Shown here: positions 54,873 to 62,367 of the stretch, piece by piece
How the letters are laid out: every line of letters starts with the position of its first letter
How positions within the stretch are numbered: the first letter of the stretch is position 1
DNA from: Pseudoduganella namucuonensis
GTDB lineage: Bacteria > Pseudomonadota > Gammaproteobacteria > Burkholderiales > Burkholderiaceae_D
DNA: 64,000 bases
NCBI RefSeq assembly: GCF_900116645.1
Contig: NZ_FPBO01000001.1
Location: 318,416 to 382,415 of the forward strand
Reading direction: 5' to 3'
The notes under the pieces: model-generated
The model's input: only the letters and a program-made list of their open reading frames with translations
Database searches by the model: none
Told to the model about the DNA's origin: nothing
Program-made: the position numbers and the translations under genes

Positions 54873-55939
54873 AAAAACTGTTATCCGTGGCGGCGCTGGG
54901 CGCCGCGCTGGGCGTCGGCGTGGCGTCCAACGCCATGGCGTGGGGCAGCGACGGCCACCGCGCCGTGGGCGCCATCGCCGACCAGCTGATCAAGGGCAGC
55001 AACGCGGAGAAGCAGGTGCGCGCCCTGCTGCTGCCGGGCGAGAGCCTGGAGAAGGTGTCCACCTGGATGGACTGCGTGAAGGGCAGCTTCTGCGGCCCGC
55101 AGACGCCGGAGATGAACGACTACACCAAGGCCAATCCCAAGCACAGCGAGTACCACTACGTGAACGTGCCGTTCCAGCTGCACGCCTACCACGACCACGG
55201 CGTGGGCACGATGGAGCACGACATCGTGCAGTCGCTGCGGCAGGCGATCTGGGTCCTGCAGGGCAAGGACGGCGCGGCCGTCAACCCGCACCGCTTCACC
55301 AGGCGCCAGGCCTTGCTGCTGCTGGCGCACCTGGCCGGCGACGTGCACCAGCCGCTGCACGTGGGCGCGACCTATGTGGGCAAGGACGGCGCCTTCGTGG
55401 TGCCGACCCGCCAGGAGCAGGTGGACGGCGTCACCATCTACAACTCGCTGGGCGGCAACGCGCTGCTGCTGGACGAGGCGAAGCTGGCCGCCAGCAGCGG
55501 CCAGCTGATACCGGCCGCGCCGCCGCGGGAGGACGCCGAGGGCAAGCCGGCGACGGCGCCCAGGCCCACCCGTCCGCTGCACTCGTACTGGGACACCACG
55601 GTGGTGGATTACGCGATGCGGCGCGTGAGCGCGCGCACGCCGGAACAGTTCGCGCAGATCGCCATCGGCGGCAAGCCGGTGGTGGCGGCGAACACCGGCG
55701 ATCCGGCCGAATGGCCCTACCAGTGGGCCGAGGACGCGCTGGCGGCGGCCAAGCTGGCGCACGCCGACGTGAAGGCCGGCGCCGCCGGCCAGCAAACGCG
55801 CAGCAACGGCGAAAAGGAAACCGTGTGGACGCTGACGGTGCCGGACAACTACCCGGTGCCCTCGTCGGCCCTGGCCAAGGAACAGCTGATCAAGGGTGGC
55901 TACCACCTGGCCGCCGTGCTGCAGGCGATCTGGCCGTAG
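54869..55939 (+). CDS. Exported S1/P1-type nuclease
   Basis: A 356-residue zinc nuclease cutting single-stranded DNA/RNA and removing 3'-phosphates. Signal cleavage at AMA-WG leaves Trp as the mature N-terminus, which in S1/P1 enzymes is itself a zinc ligand; further ligands are seen in WGSDGHRAVG, STWMDCVK, SEYHYVNV, LLAHLAGDVHQPLHVG and LHSYWDTTVV. All three zinc sites appear complete. The start is GTG at 54869, overlapping the PLD-family stop (GTGA), so both are co-translated. Its products suit the 5'-nucleotidase encoded two genes upstream. Confidence 0.93.
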   Translation: MKKLLSVAALGAALGVGVASNAMAWGSDGHRAVGAIADQLIKGSNAEKQVRALLLPGESLEKVSTWMDCVKGSFCGPQTPEMNDYTKANPKHSEYHYVNVPFQLHAYHDHGVGTMEHDIVQSLRQAIWVLQGKDGAAVNPHRFTRRQALLLLAHLAGDVHQPLHVGATYVGKDGAFVVPTRQEQVDGVTIYNSLGGNALLLDEAKLAASSGQLIPAAPPREDAEGKPATAPRPTRPLHSYWDTTVVDYAMRRVSARTPEQFAQIAIGGKPVVAANTGDPAEWPYQWAEDALAAAKLAHADVKAGAAGQQTRSNGEKETVWTLTVPDNYPVPSSALAKEQLIKGGYHLAAVLQAIWP

Positions 55940-55956
55940 ACCGTGCCGTAACCCGA

Positions 55957-56021
55957 GGGACGGACCCACCGCGCCGCCTGCCAACAACCTGGATGGCGCC
56001 GCCGGTCGCGGGTCTGTCCCC
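55957..56021. repeat. GGGACGGACCC...GGGTCTGTCCCC intergenic element (copy 3)
   Basis: GGGACGGACCC (55957-55967) pairs with GGGTCTGTCCCC (56010-56021) with one mismatch. It resembles copies at 37925 and 43855. It lies between the convergent nuclease and solute-binding-protein genes and may terminate both. Confidence 0.6.
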
Positions 56022-56030
56022 GGTTTGAGT

Positions 56031-56939
56031 TTACCGTTCAGCCTGCGGGTTGTACCAGAGCTCCGGGCGGTTGAGCGGCGTCTCGGGCGTGGCCAGCGTG
56101 GCGGGCAGGGCGATCAGCCTGCGCTTCTCCAGGTTCAGTTGCTCGATGACGGGGCCCTTGTGCTGCCTGAACAGGGCGTTCAGGGTGCCGTCCTGCACCA
56201 TCGTCTCCAGCCCGGCCCTGAGCCGTTTGGCCAGCCGCTCGCCCTCCGCGTCGCGCCGCACGAACAGGTAGCGCGGCAGCGGATAGTGCAGCAGCAGCGT
56301 CGGCTCGATCACCATGTGCGGATACCGGGCGCGCCGCTCCTCCAGCTCCAGCACCACCTCGTCCACGCCGCGCGAAAAGAAGTCGAAGCGGCCCACCATC
56401 AGCATCGAGAACAGGCCGTCGAAGTAGGAGCCCTCCACCACCGGTATGCCGGCCGCGTGCAGGATGTCGATGTCCACCCAGTCCTTGCCCTGTCCGGCGC
56501 GGAAGCGGCGCAGGTCCTGCAGCGTGCGCACGGCGGCGAAGCGGGGCAAGTCGGCGGCCCGTATCAGGAACACGCGAAAGCCCAGCAAGCCCTTGTCGAT
56601 GGGGATGCGGACAGGCAGGAAGTCCCTTTCCAGTTCGCGCGAGGTGCCGCGCGCGAGCACGTTGATGCGCCCCCGCGGCAGCGCCAGCTCCTGCGTCACG
56701 CGCCGGGGCGACATGGCCTCGTCCAGCTGCGACATCGTGAACGGCCCGAGCGCGGCGGACGACTTCTCCAGCGCGGTGCGCAGCACCAGCCAGTCGTACT
56801 CGTAGCGGCTGTTGGTGACGCCCATGTGGCGCGGATAGACCACCCGCACAGGCTCGGCCGCCAGCGCGCCACCCAGCGCCGAGCAGGCCGCCAGCGAACC
56901 GAGAATGAAACTCCTGCGTGGGAGGGGAGCGGGCTTCAT
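56031..56939 (-). CDS. Exported solute-binding-protein-like (SBP_bac_3 type) protein
   Basis: A 302-residue exported protein with a twin-arginine-like signal (PRRSFILGS) ending near ALAAEP. The mature part resembles amino-acid-type extracellular binding proteins used as stand-alone sensors or scavengers: LPRGRINVLARGTS, GLLGFRVFLIR, YFDGLFSMLMVGRFDFFSRG (20) and the C-terminal DGTLNALFRQH. No transporter genes are adjacent, so its ligand and partner are unknown. It ends near the convergent S1/P1 nuclease gene. Confidence 0.82.
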   Translation of the reverse strand: MKPAPLPRRSFILGSLAACSALGGALAAEPVRVVYPRHMGVTNSRYEYDWLVLRTALEKSSAALGPFTMSQLDEAMSPRRVTQELALPRGRINVLARGTSRELERDFLPVRIPIDKGLLGFRVFLIRAADLPRFAAVRTLQDLRRFRAGQGKDWVDIDILHAAGIPVVEGSYFDGLFSMLMVGRFDFFSRGVDEVVLELEERRARYPHMVIEPTLLLHYPLPRYLFVRRDAEGERLAKRLRAGLETMVQDGTLNALFRQHKGPVIEQLNLEKRRLIALPATLATPETPLNRPELWYNPQAER

Positions 56940-56988
56940 CCGGCCAGTTTGCCATCTGCGTCGCCGGCCAGCAAGCGCTACACCGCCA

Positions 56989-57747
56989 TCATGTTGCGAT
57001 TGTGATGGCGATGCCCATCGCCCTGTAGGGCGCCAGCAGCGCCTCGTCGACGCCGGCGTTGGCGATGATGCCGCCCACCCGCGCCAGCGGCACGGTCTGG
57101 AAGGGCGAGGCCGTGTCCAGTTTCTCCGGCGACGCCAGCACGATGGTGCGCTGCGACGCCGCCCCGATCGCGCGCTTCACGCAGGCCTCCTCGTAGTCGC
57201 CCGTCGTCACGCCCGCCTCCGGGTGCACGCTGCACACGCCCATGAAGTAGATGTCGGTGCGGATCTGGGCGATCGCCTCCAGCGCCGCGGCGCCCACGCT
57301 GACGATGGAGTGCTTGAACAGGCGGCCGCCGATCAGGATCACCTCCACCGTCGGATGCTCCACCAGCTCCACCGCCACCGAGGGGCTGTGCGTGACCACG
57401 GTGGCCCTCAGGTCGCGCGGCAGGTGGCGCGCCACCTGGACCGCCGTGGTGCCGCCGTCGACGAACACCACCTGCCCGGCTTGCACCATCGCGGCGGCGG
57501 CGCGGCCCAGGGCCGGCTTGTGGTCGGCCGAAATGGCCTGGCGCTCGGCGAAGTTGCCAATGGCCGGCGAGGCGGGCAGGGCGCCGCCGTGGACCCGCTC
57601 CAGCAGGCCTTCCCTGGCCAAGTCGCGCAGGTCGCGGCGTATCGTGTCCTCGGACAGGCCGAGCTGCTCGCTCAGCGTCCTGGCGACGATCTGCCCGTCC
57701 TCGCGGAGGATTTTCAGCAGCAGTTCTTTTCTTTGGCGTGTCAGCAT
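56989..57747 (-). CDS. DeoR/GlpR-family transcriptional regulator
   Basis: A 252-residue repressor: N-terminal DeoR helix-turn-helix (LSEQLGLSEDTIRRDLRDL near 25-45) and a DeoRC sugar-phosphate-binding domain with VFVDGGTTAVQVARHLP and FMGVCSVHPEAGVTT. Such proteins respond to phosphorylated sugars. It is divergent from nudK with repeated TTGCACGA sites between them, so nudK is the likely target. The effector might be a sugar phosphate linked to the NudK reaction. Confidence 0.9.
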   Translation of the reverse strand: MLTRQRKELLLKILREDGQIVARTLSEQLGLSEDTIRRDLRDLAREGLLERVHGGALPASPAIGNFAERQAISADHKPALGRAAAAMVQAGQVVFVDGGTTAVQVARHLPRDLRATVVTHSPSVAVELVEHPTVEVILIGGRLFKHSIVSVGAAALEAIAQIRTDIYFMGVCSVHPEAGVTTGDYEEACVKRAIGAASQRTIVLASPEKLDTASPFQTVPLARVGGIIANAGVDEALLAPYRAMGIAITIAT

Positions 57748-57749
57748 GG

Positions 57750-57794
57750 TTGCACGAATTTTCTTGATATTGCACGATACTGCATGATATCGTG
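57750..57794. promoter_or_regulatory. Repeated TTGCACGA sites, probable DeoR-type operator
   Basis: TTGCACGA occurs at 57750-57757 and 57770-57777 (20-base, two-turn spacing), followed by the related TGCATGATATCGTG at 57781-57794. The cluster fills the 77-base gap between the regulator and nudK starts in an AT-rich stretch, where it could control both. Confidence 0.55.
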
Positions 57795-57824
57795 AAAAAA
57801 CGCAAACACATCGAGGAGCGAGCC

Positions 57825-58415
57825 ATGCCGGAGGAACGCGTGAGGATACGAGAGGTGCAAACCCTGTCCGACGACTGGTACCTGCTGCGCAAGACCACGT
57901 TCGACTACCGCCGCGCCGACGGCCGCTGGCAGACGCTCACGCGCGAAACCTACGACCGCGGCCACGGCGCCGTGATCCTGCTGTACAACCGCGCGCGGCG
58001 CGGCGTGATCCTGGTGCGCCAGTTCCGCTACGCCACCTTCGGCGACGGCCACGACGGCTTCCTGGTCGAGGCGCCCGCCGGCCTGCTGGACCGGGCCAGC
58101 CCGGAGGACCGCATCCGCGCCGAGGCTGAGGAGGAAACCGGCCACCGCGTCACGGACGTGCGCAAGGTGTTCGAGGCCTTCATGAGCCCCGGTTCGGTGA
58201 CGGAGCGGGTGCACTTCTTCGTCGCCGAATACGACGCCGCGTCGCGCGCCGGCGAGGGCGGCGGGCTGGAGGAGGAGGGCGAGGATATCGAGGTGCTGGA
58301 GCTGTCGATCGACGACGCGGTGGGCATGATGGCCAGCGGCGCCATCCGCGACGGCAAGACCATCATGCTGCTGCAGTACGCGCAGCTGCACCTGTTCCCG
58401 CGGGATCAGGCGTAG
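57825..58415 (+). CDS. nudK: NudK-like NUDIX pyrophosphatase (GDP-mannose/nucleoside-diphosphate sugar)
   Basis: A 196-residue NUDIX enzyme close to E. coli NudK, which hydrolyses GDP-mannose. The family start (VQTLSDDWYLLRKTTFDYRR), REVYDRG-like RETYDRGHGAVILLYN, the NUDIX box PAGLLDRASPEDRIRAEAEE-ETG and MSPGSVTERVHFFVAEY match well. The chosen ATG at 57825 has GAGGAGCG upstream; an in-frame GTG at 57792 would add 11 residues and overlap the repeat region. It is divergent from the DeoR-family regulator. Confidence 0.88.
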   Translation: MPEERVRIREVQTLSDDWYLLRKTTFDYRRADGRWQTLTRETYDRGHGAVILLYNRARRGVILVRQFRYATFGDGHDGFLVEAPAGLLDRASPEDRIRAEAEEETGHRVTDVRKVFEAFMSPGSVTERVHFFVAEYDAASRAGEGGGLEEEGEDIEVLELSIDDAVGMMASGAIRDGKTIMLLQYAQLHLFPRDQA

Positions 58416-59587
58416 GCGCGCAGGGTGCGGGCGAAGCGCCGCATCGGCTCGCAGGCGGACAGCTCGGCGCGCGCGCACCAGGCCTTCAGGCTGTCCAGCA
58501 GCTGGTCCGGCGTCGCGTGCGAGCGGCGCCACAGCTGGACCAGTTCCGCGCGCAGTTCCTGCACGTGGCGCAGCACCTCGCTGTGCGCGAGCAGGCGGTT
58601 CAACTGGTCCAGGTGCTCGGTGCTGAGATTGTCCGGATCGCGCCGCAGCAAGCGCCGCGCCGCCTTCCAGTCCGGCGCGTCCACGCCGCGCAGCGCCTCC
58701 AGTTCCCTGCGCCAGACGCCGCGCAGCGACACCGCCATGTCGGCCATCACGCGCGCGCGGTTGGCCAGCACGGCGAGCAGGGTTTGCATGTCCACCTCGT
58801 TGTGGTCGGGCCGCAGGCGCGGCACGCGCGGCAGCTCGCGCACCCGCGCCAGGCCCAGCGCGCGGAACAGGCAGATATACATCCAGCCGGCGTCGAACTC
58901 GTACCACTTGACCGACATCTTGGCCGAGCGCGCGTAGGTGTGGTGGTTGTTGTGCAGCTCCTCGCCGCCGATCAGCAAGCCGACGGGGGAGATGTTGGTG
59001 GCCGCCTCCTTGCAGTCGAAATTGCGGTAGCCCCAGAAGTGGCCGATGCCATTCACCACGCCGGCCGCCAGGAACGGTATCCACAGCATCTGCACCGCCC
59101 ACACGGTCGCGCCGATGGCGCCGAACAGGACCAGGTCCGCCACCAGCAGCACGCCCACGCCCTGCCAGGTGTAGCGGCTGTAGAGATGGCGTTCGATCCA
59201 GTCGTCCGGCGTGCCGAAGCCGTAGCGCCGGATTTCGGCGTCGTCCCTGGCCGCCGCGCGGTACAGCTCCGCGCCGCGCCACAGCACCGTGTCAAGGCCC
59301 AGCACCACGGGGCTGTGCGGATCGCCCGCGGTTTCGCAGTGCGCGTGGTGCTTGCGGTGGATGGCCACCCATTCCCGCGTCACCATGCCGGTGCTCAGCC
59401 ACAGCCACAGGCGGAAAAAATGGCTGAGGGCGGGATGCAGCGTGAGCGCGCGGTGCGCCTGCGCGCGGTGCAGGAACACGGTGACCGAAATGATGGTGAC
59501 GTGGGTGGCCACCAGCGTGTAGATCAGGATGGCCCCGTAGCCGGCGTCGGTGACGCCGCGGGAGAGTAAAGACAGCAATGCGTCCAT
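58406..59587 (-). CDS. Membrane fatty-acid (acyl-CoA) desaturase
   Basis: A 393-residue stearoyl-CoA-desaturase-type enzyme. Three histidine boxes are intact: HRAQAHR, HRKHHAH and HNNHHTY; four hydrophobic segments surround them. It would introduce a cis double bond, probably delta-9, into membrane fatty acids. The C-terminal 120 residues are hydrophilic and helical, as in related betaproteobacterial enzymes. The ATG at 59587 is preferred to the in-frame ATG at 59614 because it begins just before the first membrane segment. It overlaps the convergent nudK end by 10 bases. Confidence 0.92.
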   Translation of the reverse strand: MDALLSLLSRGVTDAGYGAILIYTLVATHVTIISVTVFLHRAQAHRALTLHPALSHFFRLWLWLSTGMVTREWVAIHRKHHAHCETAGDPHSPVVLGLDTVLWRGAELYRAAARDDAEIRRYGFGTPDDWIERHLYSRYTWQGVGVLLVADLVLFGAIGATVWAVQMLWIPFLAAGVVNGIGHFWGYRNFDCKEAATNISPVGLLIGGEELHNNHHTYARSAKMSVKWYEFDAGWMYICLFRALGLARVRELPRVPRLRPDHNEVDMQTLLAVLANRARVMADMAVSLRGVWRRELEALRGVDAPDWKAARRLLRRDPDNLSTEHLDQLNRLLAHSEVLRHVQELRAELVQLWRRSHATPDQLLDSLKAWCARAELSACEPMRRFARTLRAYA

Positions 59588-59646
59588 GGGTGCACTCCGC
59601 TCCGGTGAATGCACCCAGTCTACTCCACTTGGCGGGGGAGGCCGGA

Positions 59647-60060
59647 TTAGGGCCCGGCCGGGGTGATCACCACCGAATCGGCGGAGCGCCGCGAGGCGCC
59701 GTGGAACACCGCCTCGATGTTGTTGCCATCCGGGTCGAACACGAAGGCGCCGTAATAGCCTGGATGGTAGGCCCGCTCGCCCGGCGCGCCGTTGTCGCGT
59801 CCCCCCGCCGCCAGGGCGGCCTTGTGGAAGGCCTGGACGGCCTCCCGGTCGGCGGCCTGGAAGGCCAGGTGCACGCGGGAAGTGTAGTCGTCCGCCTTGT
59901 TTACGAACAGCTCGTCGGCGTAGAAAAAGTCCGGTCCCTCGACGATGACGTCCGGGCGGCCCAGGGACGCGAACACCGCCTGGTAAAAGCGTTTGCTGGT
60001 GGCCAGGTCGGCCACGCGCAAGTGGATATGGTCAACCAGTCTGCCTCGATGGAGTTCCAT
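59647..60060 (-). CDS. VOC (glyoxalase/bleomycin-resistance) family protein
   Basis: A 137-residue vicinal-oxygen-chelate protein: DHIHLRVADLATSKRFY at the start, RVHLAFQAADREAVQAFHKA, and GYYGAFVFDPDGNNIEAVFH (20) at the end, giving possible metal ligands His, His and Glu. Substrate cannot be told. It follows the small membrane-protein genes on the same strand; a 7-bp perfect dyad (ATTTCAG/CTGAAAT, 60074-60092) lies just before its start. Confidence 0.9.
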   Translation of the reverse strand: MELHRGRLVDHIHLRVADLATSKRFYQAVFASLGRPDVIVEGPDFFYADELFVNKADDYTSRVHLAFQAADREAVQAFHKAALAAGGRDNGAPGERAYHPGYYGAFVFDPDGNNIEAVFHGASRRSADSVVITPAGP

Positions 60061-60073
60061 GCGATTCTCCTTG

Positions 60074-60092
60074 ATTTCAGTCCGGCTGAAAT
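60074..60092. promoter_or_regulatory. Dyad before the VOC gene
   Basis: ATTTCAG-TCCGG-CTGAAAT is a perfect 7-bp dyad with a 5-base centre, 14 bases before the VOC start. It could be an operator or a weak hairpin; no T-run follows. Confidence 0.35.
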
Positions 60093-60106
60093 TATAGAAC
60101 CGCTGG

Positions 60107-60499
60107 CTAACGGGGCTCGCCCGCTTGAAGGCGCCGCAGGGCGACGAGCTGCCACAGCGAGAGCGCGCCGGTCGTCGCCATCAGGGCGATGGACATGGGC
60201 TGGCGGAAGGCGTCGGTGCCGTGGGCGAAGAAAAAGGCGTGGATGCCCACGGTGAGGAAACCCAGCGCGGCCAGCAGCCTGTGATACGCCAGGCCGCCGG
60301 GCGGGTCGGCCACGACGCGGCTGTGCGCATAGAGCACGAGCGCGATGATGGGCAGGTTGAGCAGCAGGTTCACTTGGTTGCCGCCGGGGATCAGGAACAG
60401 CTCCCACTCGCGCCAGTACGCCGCGTCGATCTGATGGGTGATCAGGACCGTGGCGTTGGCCAGGAACAGCCGGCGCAGGAGTCGATGCGGCGCGCTCAA
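60107..60499 (-). CDS. Small membrane protein (DUF6713-like), TTG start
   Basis: A 130-residue protein with about four hydrophobic segments, containing ITHQIDAAYWREWELF near the N-terminus, which I recall from small DUF6713-type membrane proteins. Function unknown. No ATG lies in frame at the right place; TTG at 60499 is preceded by GGCGGAGCGGC and gives a product that begins SAPHRLLRRLFLANA. The stop of the upstream 102-residue gene is 57 bases away. A very short ATG frame (MHAIHLAAGARIF) in the gap is probably not a gene. Confidence 0.7.
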   Translation of the reverse strand: MSAPHRLLRRLFLANATVLITHQIDAAYWREWELFLIPGGNQVNLLLNLPIIALVLYAHSRVVADPPGGLAYHRLLAALGFLTVGIHAFFFAHGTDAFRQPMSIALMATTGALSLWQLVALRRLQAGEPR

Positions 60500-60555
60500 G
60501 CCGCTCCGCCGGAAAAGATGCGCGCGCCGGCGGCCAGGTGGATGGCATGCATGGC

Positions 60556-60864
60556 TTACATCCCGAAGCCGGAGCGCAGTATCATGCCGAGAAACACGCA
60601 GGCCACGGCGCCCAGCAGCAGCTTGGTGCGCAGTCCGTCGGAGCCCAGGGCCGCCTCGCGCTTCTTGTCGAAGCCCACGCCATTGGCCCTGCCGATGATG
60701 AGCGGGCTGAGGAACCACAACACGCCCAGCAGCAGCCAGCCCGAGGCCGAGACCAGCATGCCGACCGATCCGTGCTGCACCCCCTCGATCATCCGGTAAC
60801 CGCCCATCAGGATGCCAAACGAAAGCCAGCAAAGACGCGCGCCCAGGTGGGAAATCTTGTTCAT
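60556..60864 (-). CDS. Small hypothetical membrane protein
   Basis: A 102-residue protein with three likely membrane segments (LCWLSFGILMGGYRMI, GWLLLGVLWFLSPLIIG, LLLGAVACVFLGMIL) and a charged loop (FDKKREAALGSDGLR). I do not recognise the family. It heads a run with the DUF6713-like, VOC and desaturase genes on the same strand. Confidence 0.72.
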   Translation of the reverse strand: MNKISHLGARLCWLSFGILMGGYRMIEGVQHGSVGMLVSASGWLLLGVLWFLSPLIIGRANGVGFDKKREAALGSDGLRTKLLLGAVACVFLGMILRSGFGM

Positions 60865-60972
60865 GAAAGCCTAGTCAGATATTTGAAGTGCCGGGCTGGC
60901 GCCCAGGATTGCCGGAATTATAAGGGATGGGCTTCGTCGGCAGGCCATTCCCCAAGACGCGGGGCGTGACGC

Positions 60973-61677
60973 CTAATCGCCGCCACCGCCGCATCCTCCG
61001 CCGCCACAGCCGCCGTCGCCGCCACCGCCGTCGCTGCCGCTGCCGCTACCCGAGTCGCCATCGCCGCCGCCACCACCGCCGCAACCCGAACTGCCGATTT
61101 CAGCGCCGCAGTAGGCGCCGCCGCCGCTGGCGCTGTCGCCCTGGCGCTGCACGCCGCGGCAGTCGGCCACGTAGACGAAGCCGTTCGGTATGCCCAGCTT
61201 GCTGTCCAGCGCGAACAGCAGCGGCAGCTGCGTTGGCTGCTTCGGATTGATGTTTTCCTCGTGGCAGGCGTAGTACCAGCTTCGGCGGATGCCCGCGTTG
61301 CCCTGCTGATCCTTGCTCAGCACCACGGCCGGCGTGTGGTGCAGGAAGCGTCCAAACGCCTGCTGGCAGAAATGCTGGTAATTCTTCGTGTACAAGATGA
61401 ACTCGTGCCACAAATCGTCCGCGACCTGGGACGGCATCGACACATATTTGCGGCCGCTTTTCAGGTGCGCCAGGAAGAACTGGCGCAAGCCCTGCGCGAC
61501 CAGCTGGCAATCCTTCATCGTCAGATTCGGATGCCGCTCGCGCAGCTTTTCAAACAGGCCCTTGGGCAGGACGAAGCTGCGGATATGGGCTTCGCGCCGC
61601 AGCTTGACCTGGCGCCGCCACAGGAAGGTCGAAACGCCGGCAAGCGAAACGCACGCGACGGAGATGATGATGGACAT
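60973..61677 (-). CDS. GRDP-like protein with glycine-rich, cysteine-dotted tail
   Basis: A 234-residue protein: one N-terminal membrane segment (SIIISVACVSLAGVSTFLW), a soluble domain with MPSQVADDLWHEFILYTKNY and FGRFLHHTP, the pattern of glycine-rich-domain-containing proteins (GRDP/DUF1399), and a C-terminal region of about 55 residues made mostly of Gly, Ser and Asp with regularly placed Cys (CGGGG). Function is unknown. The tail DNA (60973-61090) is a simple GCC/CCG-rich repeat likely to vary in length. The next gene upstream on the same strand is the DUF1569 gene, which ends 35 bases away. Confidence 0.8.
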   Translation of the reverse strand: MSIIISVACVSLAGVSTFLWRRQVKLRREAHIRSFVLPKGLFEKLRERHPNLTMKDCQLVAQGLRQFFLAHLKSGRKYVSMPSQVADDLWHEFILYTKNYQHFCQQAFGRFLHHTPAVVLSKDQQGNAGIRRSWYYACHEENINPKQPTQLPLLFALDSKLGIPNGFVYVADCRGVQRQGDSASGGGAYCGAEIGSSGCGGGGGGDGDSGSGSGSDGGGGDGGCGGGGCGGGGD

Positions 61678-61712
61678 GGGCGGGCCCTGAAGAAGAATGT
61701 GGACGGACTGGC

Positions 61713-62282
61713 TCAGCTTTTCGCGCGGAAGGCGGACAAATGGTTGGCGAGGTGCATGGCGTGGGCGAGTTCGTACTCCTTTTTATCGAGCGGCCCGTAG
61801 GCGAAGTGCGGCCGCAAGGGGCCGGACCAGGCGCGAAACGCGAGGATCGCGGCGCGCAGGCGCTCCAGCGCCGGGGCGGGATCGGCCACCGCCTCCAGCG
61901 ACGGCGCGCCCGGTATCGGTTCGGCCAGATCGTGCGTCATGCGGCCGCGCCACGCGAACACGCCCAACGCGGCCGCGCCGACGCTCCGCTGGAACAGCTC
62001 GGATTTCGATTGCGGGTAGCCAGACATCGAGAACTCTATGCTCTGCGCGCAATGCGCCAGCGTCCGCGCCCAGGTCCACACGGCGCTCGAAGCGAGCTCC
62101 CCGGCTTGGGCCAGCCGCGCCAGTTCGTCCTCCGCCGCGGCGAGCGTGGCGAACCGCAATTGACGGTCCGCCCCGGAATCCGCCTGGCAGCCGGACGTGG
62201 CGCCAGCCACCGTCAGCGCCGTGGTGACGCCCGCTGCCGCGATGACGAACGAGCGCCGTGTTGGATCGATTTTCTTTTGCAT
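61713..62282 (-). CDS. Tat-signal DUF1569 protein
   Basis: A 189-residue exported protein with a twin-arginine-type signal (DPTRRSFVIAAAGVTTALTV, 20 residues) possibly ending at a lipobox-like TSGC. The mature domain fits DUF1569 (DinB-like helical bundle): WTWARTLAHCAQSIEFSMSG and HFAYGPLDKKEYELAHAMHL (20 each) with histidines placed for a metal site. Function unknown. The ATG at 62282 is chosen over 62324 because it puts the RR motif close to the N-terminus. Confidence 0.85.
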   Translation of the reverse strand: MQKKIDPTRRSFVIAAAGVTTALTVAGATSGCQADSGADRQLRFATLAAAEDELARLAQAGELASSAVWTWARTLAHCAQSIEFSMSGYPQSKSELFQRSVGAAALGVFAWRGRMTHDLAEPIPGAPSLEAVADPAPALERLRAAILAFRAWSGPLRPHFAYGPLDKKEYELAHAMHLANHLSAFRAKS

Positions 62283-62367
62283 GCGGGAAGGTGGAAAAAG
62301 AGTGGATGCAAGTGATGATTGCACAAGCGCAATATCGAGTCAAACCGCGGAACTACATGCAATCAGC

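Noticed and set aside
60500..60556. Tiny ATG frame MHAIHLAAGARIFSGGAA
   Set aside because: Eighteen codons, overlaps the ribosome site of the DUF6713-like gene, no conservation evidence; at most a leader peptide.
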